A stretch of DNA of 64,000 nucleotides, from assembly GCA_001600095.1 (NCBI GenBank), contig BCIX01000001.1, positions 1,860,001 to 1,924,000 of the forward strand. The letters run 5' to 3'. Each line of letters begins with the position of its first letter. Within the stretch, counting starts at the first letter, position 1. The notes beneath the pieces were generated by a model. It did not search any database. It saw only the letters and a list, made by a program, of their open reading frames with translations, and was not told where the DNA came from. The stretch comes from Bullera alba. Lineage: Eukaryota; Basidiomycota; Tremellomycetes; Tremellales; Bulleraceae. Shown here in pieces: positions 45,101 through 58,422 of this stretch. The translations under genes and the position numbers were made by a program.

Positions 45101-48100
45101 GGTTTCATAAAGTCGTCAGCCCCGACCGACGTTGCCAGATTCCTGTTGGGCAATGAAGGTCTGAGCAAAGCCATGATCGGAGAGTACCTCGGTGAAGGGG
45201 ACGAGGCGAACGTTGCCACCATGCACGCCTTTGTCGACATGCTCAATTTTACGGAAATGCCATTCACCCATGCCCTGCGGACGTACCTCCAGTCTTTCAG
45301 ACTGCCCGGAGAAGCTCAGAAGATCGACAGGTTCATGTTGAAGTTTGCGGAGCGATACATGGGCACCAACCCGTCGAGCGATTTCGCCAATGCCGACACG
45401 GCTTACATCCTCGCTTTCTCCGTCATCATGCTCAACACGGACGCTCACAACAAGAATCTGAAACAGAAGCGAATGACAAAACAGGAATTCGTCAAGAACA
45501 ACCGGGGTATCAACGACGGCAAGGATCTACCCGAAGATTTCCTCGGCGAGGTCTACGACGAGATCCAGAACAATGAGATCAAGATGAAGGACGAGCTGCC
45601 TGAGATTCCAGCTAGCGGATCATCTGGCGGTCTAGGAGGGCTCGGCGGTTCCCTTGCTGGCGTAGGAAGGGATCTTCAGAAAGAGGCATACCACGCCCAA
45701 AGCGAGAACATGTCGTCAAAGACGGAAGCCCTGCTCAAAGCAATGGTCCGGCAACAACGCCGAGGTGTCGTCCGACCTACCGATACCTTCGTCTCGGCTT
45801 CGCGGTTGGAGCACGTACGGTTCATGTTTGAAGTCGCCTGGATGCCGTTTTTGGCCGGTATCTCTGCGCCACTGCAAGAGTCGGACGATCTCGACACGGT
45901 CAACCTCTGCTTGGAAGGTCTGCGCTACGCTATCCGGATCGTATGCCTGTTCGACATGGAACTCGAGAGGAACGCATTTGTGACGACGTTGGCCAAGTTT
46001 ACATTTTTGAACAACTTGGCAGAGATGAAGCCGAAGAACGTAGAGGCCATCAAGACATTGTTGGAGATGGCAGTCACGGATGGCAACAACCTCAAAGGCA
46101 GCTGGAAGGATGTTTTGACTTGCGTCTCTCAGCTCGAGAGGATGCAGTTGATCTCTGGGGGTGTCGATGTTCCCGATCTCAACCGCAGCAATACGGGCAA
46201 GAAGTCGAATGCGGCCAAGAAGAGACCCGCGGATGAGGTCGCCGAAGAGACAAGATCAAGGGAAGTCACTGTCGCGTCGGACAAGGTGTTTTCAATGTCG
46301 ACAAATCTCTCGGGCGTGAGTCATTCGTTTTGCTTGCTCATCAGACCATACGCTGACCCAAGCTGTGTAGTCTGCCATTGTGGACTTTGTGCAGGCGCTG
46401 AGCGAGGTGTCATGGGAAGAGATCCAGTCGTCGGGCTCGTCGGCTAGACCGAGAATGTTCTCGCTTCAGAAACTGGTCGAGATCTCGTATTACAACATGG
46501 GCCGTATCAGGCTGGAATGGTCAAACATCTGGTTGATTCTTGGCGAGCACTTCAACCAGGTGAGTCGAATCCGCCCTATGGGATACTGACAGCTAGGTCT
46601 GCTGCCACAACAACCCGAATGTCAGCTTCTTCGCGCTCGACGCACTGCGGCAGCTGGCTATGAACTTCTTGGAAAAGGAGGAGTTGTCGCATTTCCGATT
46701 CCAAAAGGATTTCCTGCGGCCTTTCGAGTACACCATCGTCAACAACAAGAACAGCGATGCCAGGGAGATGGTGAGTGAACCCCAATCAGCATGCTTGTAC
46801 AATGTCTCACTCCCGGTTTTAGGTCCTGCAATGCCTGCAGCAGATGTTGCAAGCGCGAGTACAGAACCTGCGATCAGGTTGGCGAACAATGTTTGGTGTC
46901 TTCTCAGCGGCATCCAAGGTCGTCACTGAGCGAGTGGCCAGCTACGCCTTTGAGCTCGTCCAACTGGTGTACCGAGAACACTTTGCCCTGGTCGTCAAAT
47001 TCGGCTCCTTTAGCGACCTCACGACCTGCATTACCGATTTTTGCAAAGTGTCCAAGTTTCAGAAAATCTCCCTCACCGCCATCGAGATGGTGCGAGGGTT
47101 GGTGCCGAAAATGCTGGAATGCCCGGAATGCCTATTGCCCCAACCGCAATCGCAGGACGATGCGGATGAGTTGTCAAAGAAGAGTGCCGGGAGCAAGATT
47201 GGTACAGGTCAGGAGGAGCCAATGGTCAAGTACTGGCTTCCCGTGCTGCATTCGTTCTACGAGATCATCATGACAGGCGAGGATCTCGAGGTCAGGAGGC
47301 TGTGAGTGATTACGATGGACTCTGAGTACTGGGTGTGCTTGCTGATCTCGCTTCTAGTGCGCTGGACTGCTTGTTCGATACCCTCAAAGCTCATGGAAGT
47401 GGGTTCACCCCCGCCTTCTGGTCCTTGGTTACGCAACAGGTGCTCTTCCCAATCTTTGCCGTGCTCAAGGTCCGTTCGATGGCGGAGCGCGAGGAATCGC
47501 AGTTCAAGTTCAAATCGCCGGAAGACATGTCGGTCTGGTTGTCGACGACATTGATATCCGCTCTGCGCAATCTGATCGACCTGTACACGTTCTACTTTGG
47601 CGTCCTGCAAGAATGGCTAGATGGGCTATTGGACATCCTGGTCGCGTGTATCTGCCAAGAAAACGACACCTTGGCTCGAATAGGGACTTCTTGCTTCCAG
47701 CAGTTACTGGAGAGCAATGTCCGGAAGCTGAGTTCGGAGAAGTGGGAGTCGATTGTCAGCGCATTTGTCGAGTTGTTCAAGGTTACCACTGCGGGACAAT
47801 TGTTCGATCCGGCACTGCATGCGGAAGTCGCCCCTGGAAATGGCGAGACGGACGAAGCGGATGGTGAGTCATCAGCGAGCTGCATAAGGAGGAAGTATGC
47901 TGATGAAGGGGTTTAGCCGCACCATTCCAGAAGTTTGTAGCCCCCGCACCACTGGAACCGGCCTCTTCGACTCCCTCCCTCCCACCCTCATTGACATACT
48001 CCGACCAAAGACGTATCTTCAAGCAGATCATTGTGAAATGCGTCCTGCAACTCCTGCTGATCGAGACTACGCACGAGTTGTTGCAGAATGACGAGGTGTA

Positions 48101-48784
48101 TAACACGATCCCGGCAGAACACCTCTTGCGCTTCATGGGCGTGCTGGATGATTCCTGGAGATTTGCAAGAAACTTCAATGCGGATCGGGATCTGAGAATG
48201 CGATTGTGGAAAGTCGGTAAGTAAGCTATGTGTTTACGTTGCGCTCCTGAGCTGATTGGCTTGTAGGATTCATGAAGCAGTTGCCGAATCTGCTCAAGCA
48301 GGAGTCGAGCTCGGCGGCCACTTTGATCAACGTCCTTCTGCGGATGTATCGAGATCCAAGAGAGGCTCATCGTGCGACTCGAAGCGGTGTTCTCGAACGT
48401 CTTGTCCCGTGAGTAAAGTATGAGCATCATCATGGCCTGAATGCTGATTTGGGATAGACTTGGGACCGAGATCATCAGAGACTTCATCGCTATCGACCCA
48501 GAGACGCAGCCTCGTAATGTAGCCGCATGGACGCCCGTCGTGGTAGACATCTTGAGGGGCAGTATAGACTTTGAGACGAGTTCGGTGAGTCGCGCAGATG
48601 AGTGAGATGTGAACGTTGGCTGATGAGACGGCGTGTTCAGTTTGAAACGCACATTCCGATTTTGTACCCCCTCGTCACGGACATGCTCAGTAAGGAGCTG
48701 GCCCCAGAGATGCGCCTCGCTGTGAGAGATTATCTCAAGAGGGTTGGACAGGTGAAAAGGTTTGCCGAGGGCAGTAGAGCATGA
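42168..48784 (+). CDS. SEC7: Sec7/BIG-type Arf guanine nucleotide exchange factor
   Basis: A very large protein (about 2,000 aa) in roughly twelve exons. Sec7 activates Arf GTPases at the trans-Golgi and drives vesicle formation. A disordered Ser/Pro-rich N-terminus is followed by the DCB region ([20 protein letters not shown]), a low-complexity insert around 43600-43870, and the HUS region. The Sec7 catalytic domain begins near [20 protein letters not shown]; the invariant catalytic glutamate is in [14 protein letters not shown], with [17 protein letters not shown] following. After it come HDS repeats, for example [20 protein letters not shown] and [20 protein letters not shown]. The last exon ends [18 protein letters not shown]. 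The ATG at 42168 has good context (CACGCCATGTC). Domain order matches fungal Sec7 and animal BIG1/2 proteins. Confidence 0.95.
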
Positions 48785-49459
48785 GAATATAGGAAGAGAA
48801 GCGCAAAAGGGTTGATCGATGATCTGACGATCACCCGTACTAGAAAGTAGCTACGCAATGAGCAATCGATAGACCAGATGTAGTAGTAAGCAATGTCAGT
48901 TGCGAGTGATGATCGATGATCGATGACATCTAGTGCAGTAGAATGCACTACGTGTTTCGTTTCTGTGGAGCAGATCGCCGCTGATCGTCACTCGCCGTCA
49001 AGAATGCGACCTCGTTTGACCTTGTCTGACGATCTGACGAGTGATGTTGATCTGTTCTGGATGCAAGTATGCATGATGCGGTGACCACTATCCCTCACTA
49101 TCCCCGGCAGCGACGAGACAGACACCTCTGAGACCGGCCGGGATGTCGTAATGGGCTGTATGGTGTGGTGCCACTTTCGATTGCCGCGAGTGGCCAAAGG
49201 CGGAAACTTATTGTATGGCGGGCGACGTCATGGGATGGACCGGTTCTGGTAGCACTTTCCTTTTTCGATTTAGGGAAGGGAGGAGGCGGGCTGGTCTCCA
49301 ACTAGATATCAACATTGAGAACTACAATCCCCCACTTGTACTCGACATTGATTCTTGTCTTTACATCTCATCTACGACAGAATATCCACGGCCAACAGCA
49401 CCTGATCACCAGCACAGTCAACCCACTCTCCACCACACCGACATCAACACACAGCAACA
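48785..49459. other. Intergenic region upstream of the MARVEL gene
   Basis: It holds the SEC7 3'UTR and the leader of the next gene, which is CA-rich (CACAGTCAACCC ... ACACAGCAACA). Short GATGATCGATGATCGATGA repeats occur near 48908-48925. No gene is supported. Confidence 0.45.
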
Positions 49460-50304
49460 ATGGTCGACTCTGTACGTTGAGCATCATTCCTCCCTCAGAC
49501 CAACCCCTTTGGGAATCCTCCATGTTGCTTCTTCGGGGAAATCGCCCAAGATGGTCATGAAAATGCAACCACTCATCCCCGGATCCCAAGACCGTCTAGG
49601 ACCATCGCTGACCATCTTTGCAGGCCCCCCACGTCCGACGAGGTCACCCCATCATCTTCGGTCTGCTCGCCTTCTTTGCTCTCATTGAAGGATGTATCAC
49701 CGCTTGGCTAGGTGAGTGATGGCATTCGGTCAAACGCCGTTTTTCGCCTCCCAACGGGAAAGCATTCAGAGAGTGTTATGCTGACTCTCGCCTCTAGTCT
49801 CCAACTACAACAGGTCCGTTCGTCGTAGTGATCAGTTTAACAGGTGCTGACCTCTTCCCAGCAACAACAACTCGCCGAGCTCAAAGGCTAATGGATCCGT
49901 CCGATTCCTCCTCTTCACCTCGTGGTGGACGGTCGTCTTCACCATCCTCTATCTCGTCTTCTTCCTGACCGACATGTTCGCGTTCTTCACCAGCATCGCC
50001 TCGCACGCCGTGTGGCTCTTCCTCACGTAAGTTGCTCATTTGGTCTTGTCTCTGGGAAGCACTTGCTGACCTCACTTCCAGGTGGCTCTTCTGGCTCGCC
50101 GGTACTGCCGCTCTGACCGATGCTCTTGGTGGTGGACAGAACTGCAGCAACTCTGGCCTCATCTACTGCAGCCAGAACATGGCCGCCATTGCCTTCGGCT
50201 GGATCGAGTTCATCATCATCACCGTCGCCTTTGTCGTCGTCGTCCTGCTTGGTACTGCCGCCCTCAGAAGGGGAGACCGACTCAGCGGTGGCCTCATCGT
50301 CTAA
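49460..50304 (+). CDS. MARVEL-like four-helix membrane protein
   Basis: Five exons (49460-49471, 49624-49711, 49798-49813, 49862-50026 and 50082-50304; 504 nt) encode 167 aa. MVDSAPHVRRGHPIIFGLLA begins the protein, with first helix FGLLAFFALIEGCITAWLV, second helix around TSWWTVVFTILYLVFFL, third helix SHAVWLFLTWLFWLAGTAAL, a loop with two cysteines (GGGQNCSNSGLIYCSQ), and fourth helix GWIEFIIITVAFVVVVLLGT. This is the topology of fungal MARVEL-domain proteins, which sit in plasma membrane or vesicle membrane domains. The short tail ends RRGDRLSGGLIV. The first exon has only four codons and uses a GTACGT donor; the third exon is 16 nt. Exact function is unknown. Confidence 0.88.
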
Positions 50305-50768
50305 GCGATTGAGCGGAAGATTACGTAGTGAGATGGAGGAGAAAGGCATGGAGCACTGGTGGAAATCAAGGACATCTTTGTCGTGACAACCAGTGCTGGT
50401 GTCAAGCGAGAAGTCCATGTGGCACGCGAAGCGGATGTAGCGCTGCCACTGGGTCAAGAGCGTCTTGCTCGACCCATATCAGGAAAGAGTTAGAGCACTA
50501 TAATAATTATAATACACATGAACAATAGTTGTGGCACTATACGGGGAGGTTGCTGAATCGCTGACAGGCAATATTAAGGCAAGAACATACCCATTAACAT
50601 GATCAGGCAGGGAGCACTGGGCTCACACTTCGCTGAAAGCCATCGAACACTAACACTAGAAATCACCTTGAATTGACAACATTTTGACTTCGCAGAGCAG
50701 ATATCGATGTCACAACGCTGTCGAAATATTCGAGTCACCAATTATTGTCATCATCGTTCAGTCACTCG
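50305..50768. other. Convergent 3' region between MARVEL and M64 genes
   Basis: 464 bases with AT-rich stretches (ATAATAATTATAATACACATG near 50500) likely to carry 3' processing signals. No gene is supported. Confidence 0.4.
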
Positions 50769-52786
50769 TCACTCCTGCTTCTTCGCGATCATGCTCTCCA
50801 ACGACTTTTTCAATCCATCCGCGCAGACGGGACAGAAGGCTTCACGTCTACTTCAGCTTGCAGATTCGTTCACCCGGCACCGAATAGACTCACTCGGCAT
50901 GACCACATTCCGCATCAAGCACTGTTCGTTGGTCTTCAAGAGGTCAGCTCGAGTGACATCCCGGCGACCGAGGAAGCAGTCTTACAGGTCTAAGGGACAT
51001 CTTGCCGTTGATGTCGTATGTCGGGTATGCCCCGATATGCCCTTTGGTATGGTTGAACCTACATCCAATCCCATATCAGCGCGCTGGCGCAGAAACCCTC
51101 CGCCCCGTAGCTTGGGTCAGGTGGAAGGTTTATGTGTCTCCGGGGCGTATCAACACCGGACTCACCGGCCGTCACCGCCGTACTCGATCACTTCCAGACT
51201 AGTGATCATCTTCCCACCCTGTCCCTCCACAGCCTTCCTCCCTTTACGAGTCAGCGATACCGTCACCCTGTTCTCTCCAGATTCTACCCCTCGAGGAAGA
51301 GGAACATCGACCCAGCGCCGATCCAGTGATCCCGCCCATGAAGGCGGGAATCCTGGGGACAAGTCCACCTCGAGTTCATTTAGCTTGATTGATATGTGAT
51401 CCGTGAAAGGGATAGACGAGAGTGAGAGTCTCATCATAGCGGTAGGATAGGCTTTCTCGCCAGTCTTTTGAGTGATGTCACTTGTGTGGTTGTGGACGGG
51501 GTTGGACGAGGTGAAGTTGACGGAGTAGTCACTGCTGGTAAGGTTGCGCCAGCTGGGCAGTGTCAGTGGCCGGTCTCAAGGAGGTGAATGAATACTTCTC
51601 AGACTCACGGATACACTTGTAATGGTACTTTGGCGTCTTCTACCCGAAGGTCCTTATCGGTGAGGTAATCCCGCCAGCTCAGGCTATCGAGATGCTCAGG
51701 CTTGTCCGCATTGACGCCAAAGTAGTATACACCTATGTCGGCCAATGAATCGGGGCTTGGCAAAGGAAGAGCCCACTCACCACCTTCATACTCCTCTCCA
51801 ACGGGGATGAGCGTATGCCCAAGCTCGTGTCGCAGGACCAAAGGCCCATTCTTCTCCGAAGCAGTGACGACTCTGTATCTCAGGTCAATCCAAGGCCCGA
51901 ACTCGTAGCTGCAGAACGTTGACATACGTGAACTCTCCACCAAGACCACCGTACAATGGATCATTGCCTATATGACCATGCATCAGCCATCCTCAAGCTT
52001 CATGACTACAGCACTTACCAAGTAGGATGGCCGAGTCACAGCCTCCTTCAGTGGTGTTGGACCGCCAATAAGCGCATGCCCGCCGTGCTCTCTTGTGATG
52101 GGTGATGTACACCCCCCTCAACTCCGGTCCAGGTCTGTACAGCCCGAAAGCGGCACCGGGGAGTGGTGTATCGTGAGTGCCTATCCCAGACTGCATCGCT
52201 CAGCGGCCTGTCACTCCGCAAGCTGACTTACCGTTTCAGAAGGAACGAATACCCCCCAGACATTCAGCAACCCGCTGACGTGGCTCATAGCCCCTCCATC
52301 CGATACGATCTCTCGAGTCAGCTTCTCAGCATCGGCGACAAACTTGTCTTCCTCGTCTGTTGTATCTGTACGGCTTGTCAGCTTCCAGCTGACGAGTGAC
52401 GCTTGAGCGGAAGCTATACTCACAGCCGTCGCTGAAGAACGTCAGGTCGACTCGGGACGAGCTTGGTCCGGAGATACGGAGTGCGTGAAGAGACATCTCC
52501 GGCAGACTGTTTTCATCACCACCATCACCGGGACCACTATTTGCGTTGTCGAGGTCGAGATAAGCTGATCGGTCGATCCGAGGGACCCAGTAAGAGGCTT
52601 CGGGGGCAACGCTGGCTATACTATCATGGCCACCTTCGGTAGGTCCATTGAAGGATACCTGATCAGGATGGGCTTGAGCCGCGGTGAATCTGAACACGGG
52701 GATCAGCTTGCTGAATACACGCCGGTAACATAAGCTCACATGCTGGCCGCCAGGCCGAAGTAGACCGATGCCTTCGAGACCCTCAT
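50769..52786 (-). CDS. Secreted M64 family (IgA peptidase-like) zinc metallopeptidase
   Basis: A multi-exon gene with a signal peptide assembled across the first intron (MRVSKASVYFGLAASIFTAA). The region SRVDLTFFSDGYTTDEEDKF is the family's characteristic entry strand. YGGLGGEFTYV and the zinc-binding site LRHELGHTLIPVGEEYEGG (HExxH plus downstream Glu-Glu) complete the catalytic domain. The C-terminal part includes YFGVNADKPEHLDSLSWRDY and ends in a cysteine-rich segment TNEQCLMRNVVMP then FCPVCADGLKKSLES, as in other fungal M64 proteins. The peptidase is likely secreted or wall-associated. Bacterial relatives include an enzyme that cleaves immunoglobulin A, but the fungal substrates are not known, so no host role should be inferred. 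The stop is at 50769-50771 after IAKKQE. Confidence 0.9.
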
Positions 52787-52984
52787 CGCTGGTCAGTGAT
52801 GGTACGATGCATCATCAGCTATCATCATGAGCAAGAGAGTCTATATCGAGAGTCAAGGTGTCGCGGACATGACATGCACCATGCTGAAACACCGGGCAAA
52901 TCCGAAACGGCCATTCGACAGATGCATCATGATCGCATTGCTCTACATCGAAGTATCTGCTTTTGAGCTGATGCCTCTCCTATC

Positions 52985-55182
52985 CTACGGGCTCAACCTC
53001 TTGGGGTCACGGGGGAACAGCGACGCTCGTCTAATGTTACCCAGCTTCAAGAACAGCATGACAACTCGCTCAAGACCTGGCCAAGAAATTAGCTGGTTAT
53101 ACTAGAGCGGAGCCATCCGCACTCACCGATTCCACCACCACCGTGGGGAGGAGCACCTAGTCTGAAGGCGTCGAGGTAGCCCTGCATCGACTTGGGGTCG
53201 ATGCCGACCTTCTTCATCGACTCTTCCAGGACAGCAGGGTCGTGTATACGCTGAGCACCGGACAGGATCTCCTCTCCCCTCATGAAGAAGTCGTACGAGT
53301 TGGAGACGGAAGGGTTGACTGGGTCGGGCATGGTGTAGAATGGTCGGATGGCAGTGGGGAACTTGTCAAGAATGAAGTAGTCGGTCTTGTACTTTTCTCG
53401 CACAAGTCGACCGAGCATCTTCTCGTTCTCAGTGCTGTGAAAGATGGTTAACTCTCCTCATCGGACTGGACCGCCTTGACCCACCTCATATCGGCCATGA
53501 CGTCGATCGGGTTGCCTTCGCTGTCGGTAGCTCCGGCCTCCTGGAGCATCTTGGTGCCCTCGGTGAAAGGCAACCTGAGCGTCTCGTCCAGGAACAGGAA
53601 CTCTTCACAGGGGAATTGCTTCGAGATGACGTCGATCTCTCGAGCGAACTTGCTCTTCAATCCCTTGAAGATGTTCAAGAACAAGCTGTCAAGGGTGTCG
53701 ATGACCTCGTCGTAGTGCTCCTCAATGGCCATCTCGAGATCAAGACCGACAAACTCGGTCATGTGTCGGTGGGTGTTAGAGTCCTCTGCTCTGAAGACTG
53801 AAAGTAGGTTAGCCAAAGCGTCGATATAGTCAGTCTTCTGCCACTCTATCTCACCAGGAGCAATCTCGTACACTCTCTCCATGTCACCGGCAATACACAT
53901 CTGCTTGGCCAACTGGGGACTCTGAGCAAGGAACGCTTGACCTACGACCGGAGGTCAGCTCGCCCTAAAGATAAAGATGTAGCTGACTTGCCGTTGAAGT
54001 ACTGGACCTTGAAGACGCTCGCACCGCTCTCGGTGGCCGCGCCCTGGAGTTTGGGAGAGTGGATCTCGATGAACCCTTGCGAGTTGAGGTACTCTCGGAA
54101 CAGCTGGCACACTCCGGACTGGATCCTGAAAATGGCCTGGTTGGTTGGTGTCTAGATTTCCTATCAGCATCTCGCCGTGAAGGTTCGGAGTCGCTCGACC
54201 TACCCTCAAATCCATGACTCGGTTGTCGAGACGCGTTGGCAAGCTGACTCGCGAGAACTGGACATCTTCCGTCTCCATCTACGATTCATCGTCAGCTGAA
54301 GTAGGAATCCTCGAAAGCGGTCAACTAACTCTAGCGAAGTCGGCCTCGGGCCTCGAAGCGTCGTCGATGGAGAATGGCAGGTCTCCAACTTCGACAGCGG
54401 TGTAGAGTTTTCTGATGCCAATCTCGTAGCTCTGGATAGTGCAGGACTTGACATCCGCCTCTTTGATGATACCCTCGACCATGACCAAGGACTCAGACTG
54501 ACCTCAAAGTCAGTTGGCTTCTGTTCCTCCTCACAGGTTCGCAAGCTCACGGGGATGGTCTGGGCGAACTTGAGCATCTGCTTGGACACCTGGTGTTCAT
54601 CTTTGTCTCCTGTGACAACCATGACACCTTGCAGAGTCTCGACCTGCTGCCTGAATGTCAAGAAGACAATCTTCGCGCCTATTGAGCGGTCCGTAAGCTA
54701 GGTTTGATGATTCGATCGCCAAAGACAGCTCACCTTGGGGTCTCATGTTGTGGAGTCTAGCTCTGAAAATGACATGTTGCCCGACGGACTCTTTCGAGAG
54801 AGTTGGGAACTTCAAGAACTTTCTTCCTGAAGACGAAGTAAGCTCACGGGACCGCGCTACCGCCCTCGGACCCAGGTCTGAGACCTTACTCACCGTTCTT
54901 CTCCTGACTTTGGTGCAAAGGCAACTTGCCGTAGTTCTGGCTAGCATTGTCAACCGAGGCCGCAGCCTCCCTCTTCTTCTTCTCCTCTTCCTCTCTGGCA
55001 GCTCTCTCGGCGGCTTTCTTTGCTTTTTCGGCCTCCTTGGCCATTCGCTTCAGCTCTCCCTTTGTAGGTCCGGCAGCGGCTTCCTCGCCAGCTTTGGCGG
55101 TCTCGCCAGCGGGTTGTGTCGAGGTGGGCTGGGGCACGGCGGCAACATCGGCCGGCACGGCTGTGACCTTGTCTTCAGACAT
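52985..55182 (-). CDS. DPS1: Cytosolic aspartyl-tRNA synthetase
   Basis: A class IIb synthetase of about 550 aa in many exons. It charges tRNA-Asp. A Lys/Ala/Glu-rich helical N-terminal extension ([20 protein letters not shown]), typical of eukaryotic cytosolic enzymes and used for tRNA binding, precedes the OB-fold domain. The catalytic core shows [17 protein letters not shown], motif 2 [20 protein letters not shown], and motif 3 [18 protein letters not shown], with an intron inside GGGGIG|LERV, then the end [11 protein letters not shown]. All catalytic motifs are intact. It is divergent from LYS1 with 293 bases between starts, and tandem with the M64 gene downstream. Arg codons are mainly CGA, a sign of high expression. 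Confidence 0.95.
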
Positions 55183-55475
55183 GGTGTTGTTTGTGAGTTG
55201 TACTGCTTGGGTGATTGAGCGCCGAGTCTAGAGTTGCTTGAGTCGCTTCAGCAATGCTCGAGTGATGATGCCTGCTGGACTTTTGGAACGGAGTCGAAGC
55301 CGAAGGAGTGAAATGCCACGTGTAGAACCAATGGTGATTTACGTAACTTTGATCGAGTCGGGTTTCCGGAGTTGTCCGTTTCAGCTGCTGGCTGGGCAAA
55401 GTGTTGGAGAGGATACAAATTACTTCGGCCTATAGCTTCATCTCACAGTTCAACTATAGACCTACAGCACACACG

Positions 55476-57029
<1,554 letters not shown>

Positions 57030-57158
57030 AACGAGTGTTCGCATATGAGACTGGCGATGTGTATAGAAGTGAAGCCATCTACGGAAATGCATGGCGGATA
57101 CAAGTACAACCATTGCTCTGAGAGGTAGACTAGGTGTACAACAATATCGTCTTGTGAT

Positions 57159-58209
57159 CTATGCCAAGGGCAAGAAAGCCTTGCGCCGAAGGGTTTCCTC
57201 CTCACTGAATTTCCAGGTCAACCACCCTTGATCGTCATCGCGGCTCTCATCCATCGCTGTGTGCTCGGTAGACGGCTGATTGATACCCTGATCCGAAGTA
57301 TCTGGCAGTGCCGACTGGCCGGTAAGCGGCGGCCCGCTATCCGACTTGGGGGGTATGATGTCCTCTGCGGAGATGGTCGCTCTGGGAACAAAGGCCGCCG
57401 TCGTCGCACTGAGTATGGACTGAAGGTTCTGTACGTCGAACACCGGCGTATCACCTTGCCGAGTATCGCTCCCTTGAACCGTCGGCTTCACGGCCGGGCG
57501 AAGGGCAGAGTCTGAAGTGATACTAGCTGCAACGGAGCGAGAGGGTCCTGCTTCATTGGGCGGAGGGATATTGTGCGCTTGATGCCGGTGTTTCTGCAAG
57601 GCACTGAGGGAGGGGTACAGCTGTGCTCGGTCTATCCCCGTCAACACCATAGTCTATAGCTGTACCAACGTAGAAGCGCTTAGACTCACCATCGAGGAGA
57701 CAGAGGTAGATCCCCATACTGGACCTGTCAGCTCAGATGCAGAGGTCCTTGAAAAAAGTGAAGACTCACCGACCAGGATCCACTGCTCGTCCGGGGAGGT
57801 CAGCGCTGCTGCTATATTGGGTATAGCCTGCTCAAGTCAGAATACATCGGTCGCCATAGGTGGATGCCTCACGATCAGGAAGTACTTGTCGACTCTGTAC
57901 GAACTTCGGCGGGGACCACCCAGACGGCGGGACGGAGTGACGAGCTTGCTCTGAGGTAGCCATGTCGGAAGGATGATGGCAAGCAGGTGAGGCTACGCAT
58001 ATGCGATGGTCGATCGATATAAGCTGAAGTGAGAGTTGCAGAGAGGAGGTCGTTGCACCAACGTTGCAGCGGATGCGGTGGACGCCCGAAGTGGAGGTAC
58101 TCTTGCCTGCAGTCACGAGTCCCAACAGAACCTGCCCACGGCGCACCATCAGCAGAGCGGCTCGCTGTGCGATATGCTCGTTGCGGCTCGTAGGTAGGGC
58201 GTCGGACAC
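57159..58209 (-). CDS. Hypothetical protein, 5' end unresolved
   Basis: Four 3' exons are well phased: one ending ...YRVDKYFLI at 57873, then 57827-57770 (AIPNIAAALTSPDEQWILV), 57724-57690 (GPVWGSTSVSSM) and 57653-57159 (TMVLTGIDRAQLYPSLSALQ ... EETLRRKAFLPLA). The last exon is hydrophilic, proline-rich and acidic, probably disordered. Upstream, the frame reads SRRLGGPRRSSYRVDKYFLI and remains open to about 57990, but I could not place the start codon; candidate coding sequence extends to about 58209 or 58290. No family recognised. It is convergent with LYS1. Confidence 0.5.
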
Positions 58210-58422
58210 TTCGTATCGGCCTCGACTTCTGGCCCAACAAACGCCCTGCTACCCAATCCGTGTGCAAGTGGAAATATCATCACGTCAATCCCTGGAAACG
58301 GGTAGAGACTAGTACACATCATCTGCCCTATTGACCTCGCAACCACAGGTCGAGACTGCCTTCTCCCGTGTGCGCCTCCATTACTCCGTCAATCTTTCTC
58401 CGTTCTATAGGTTGAGAAGGAT

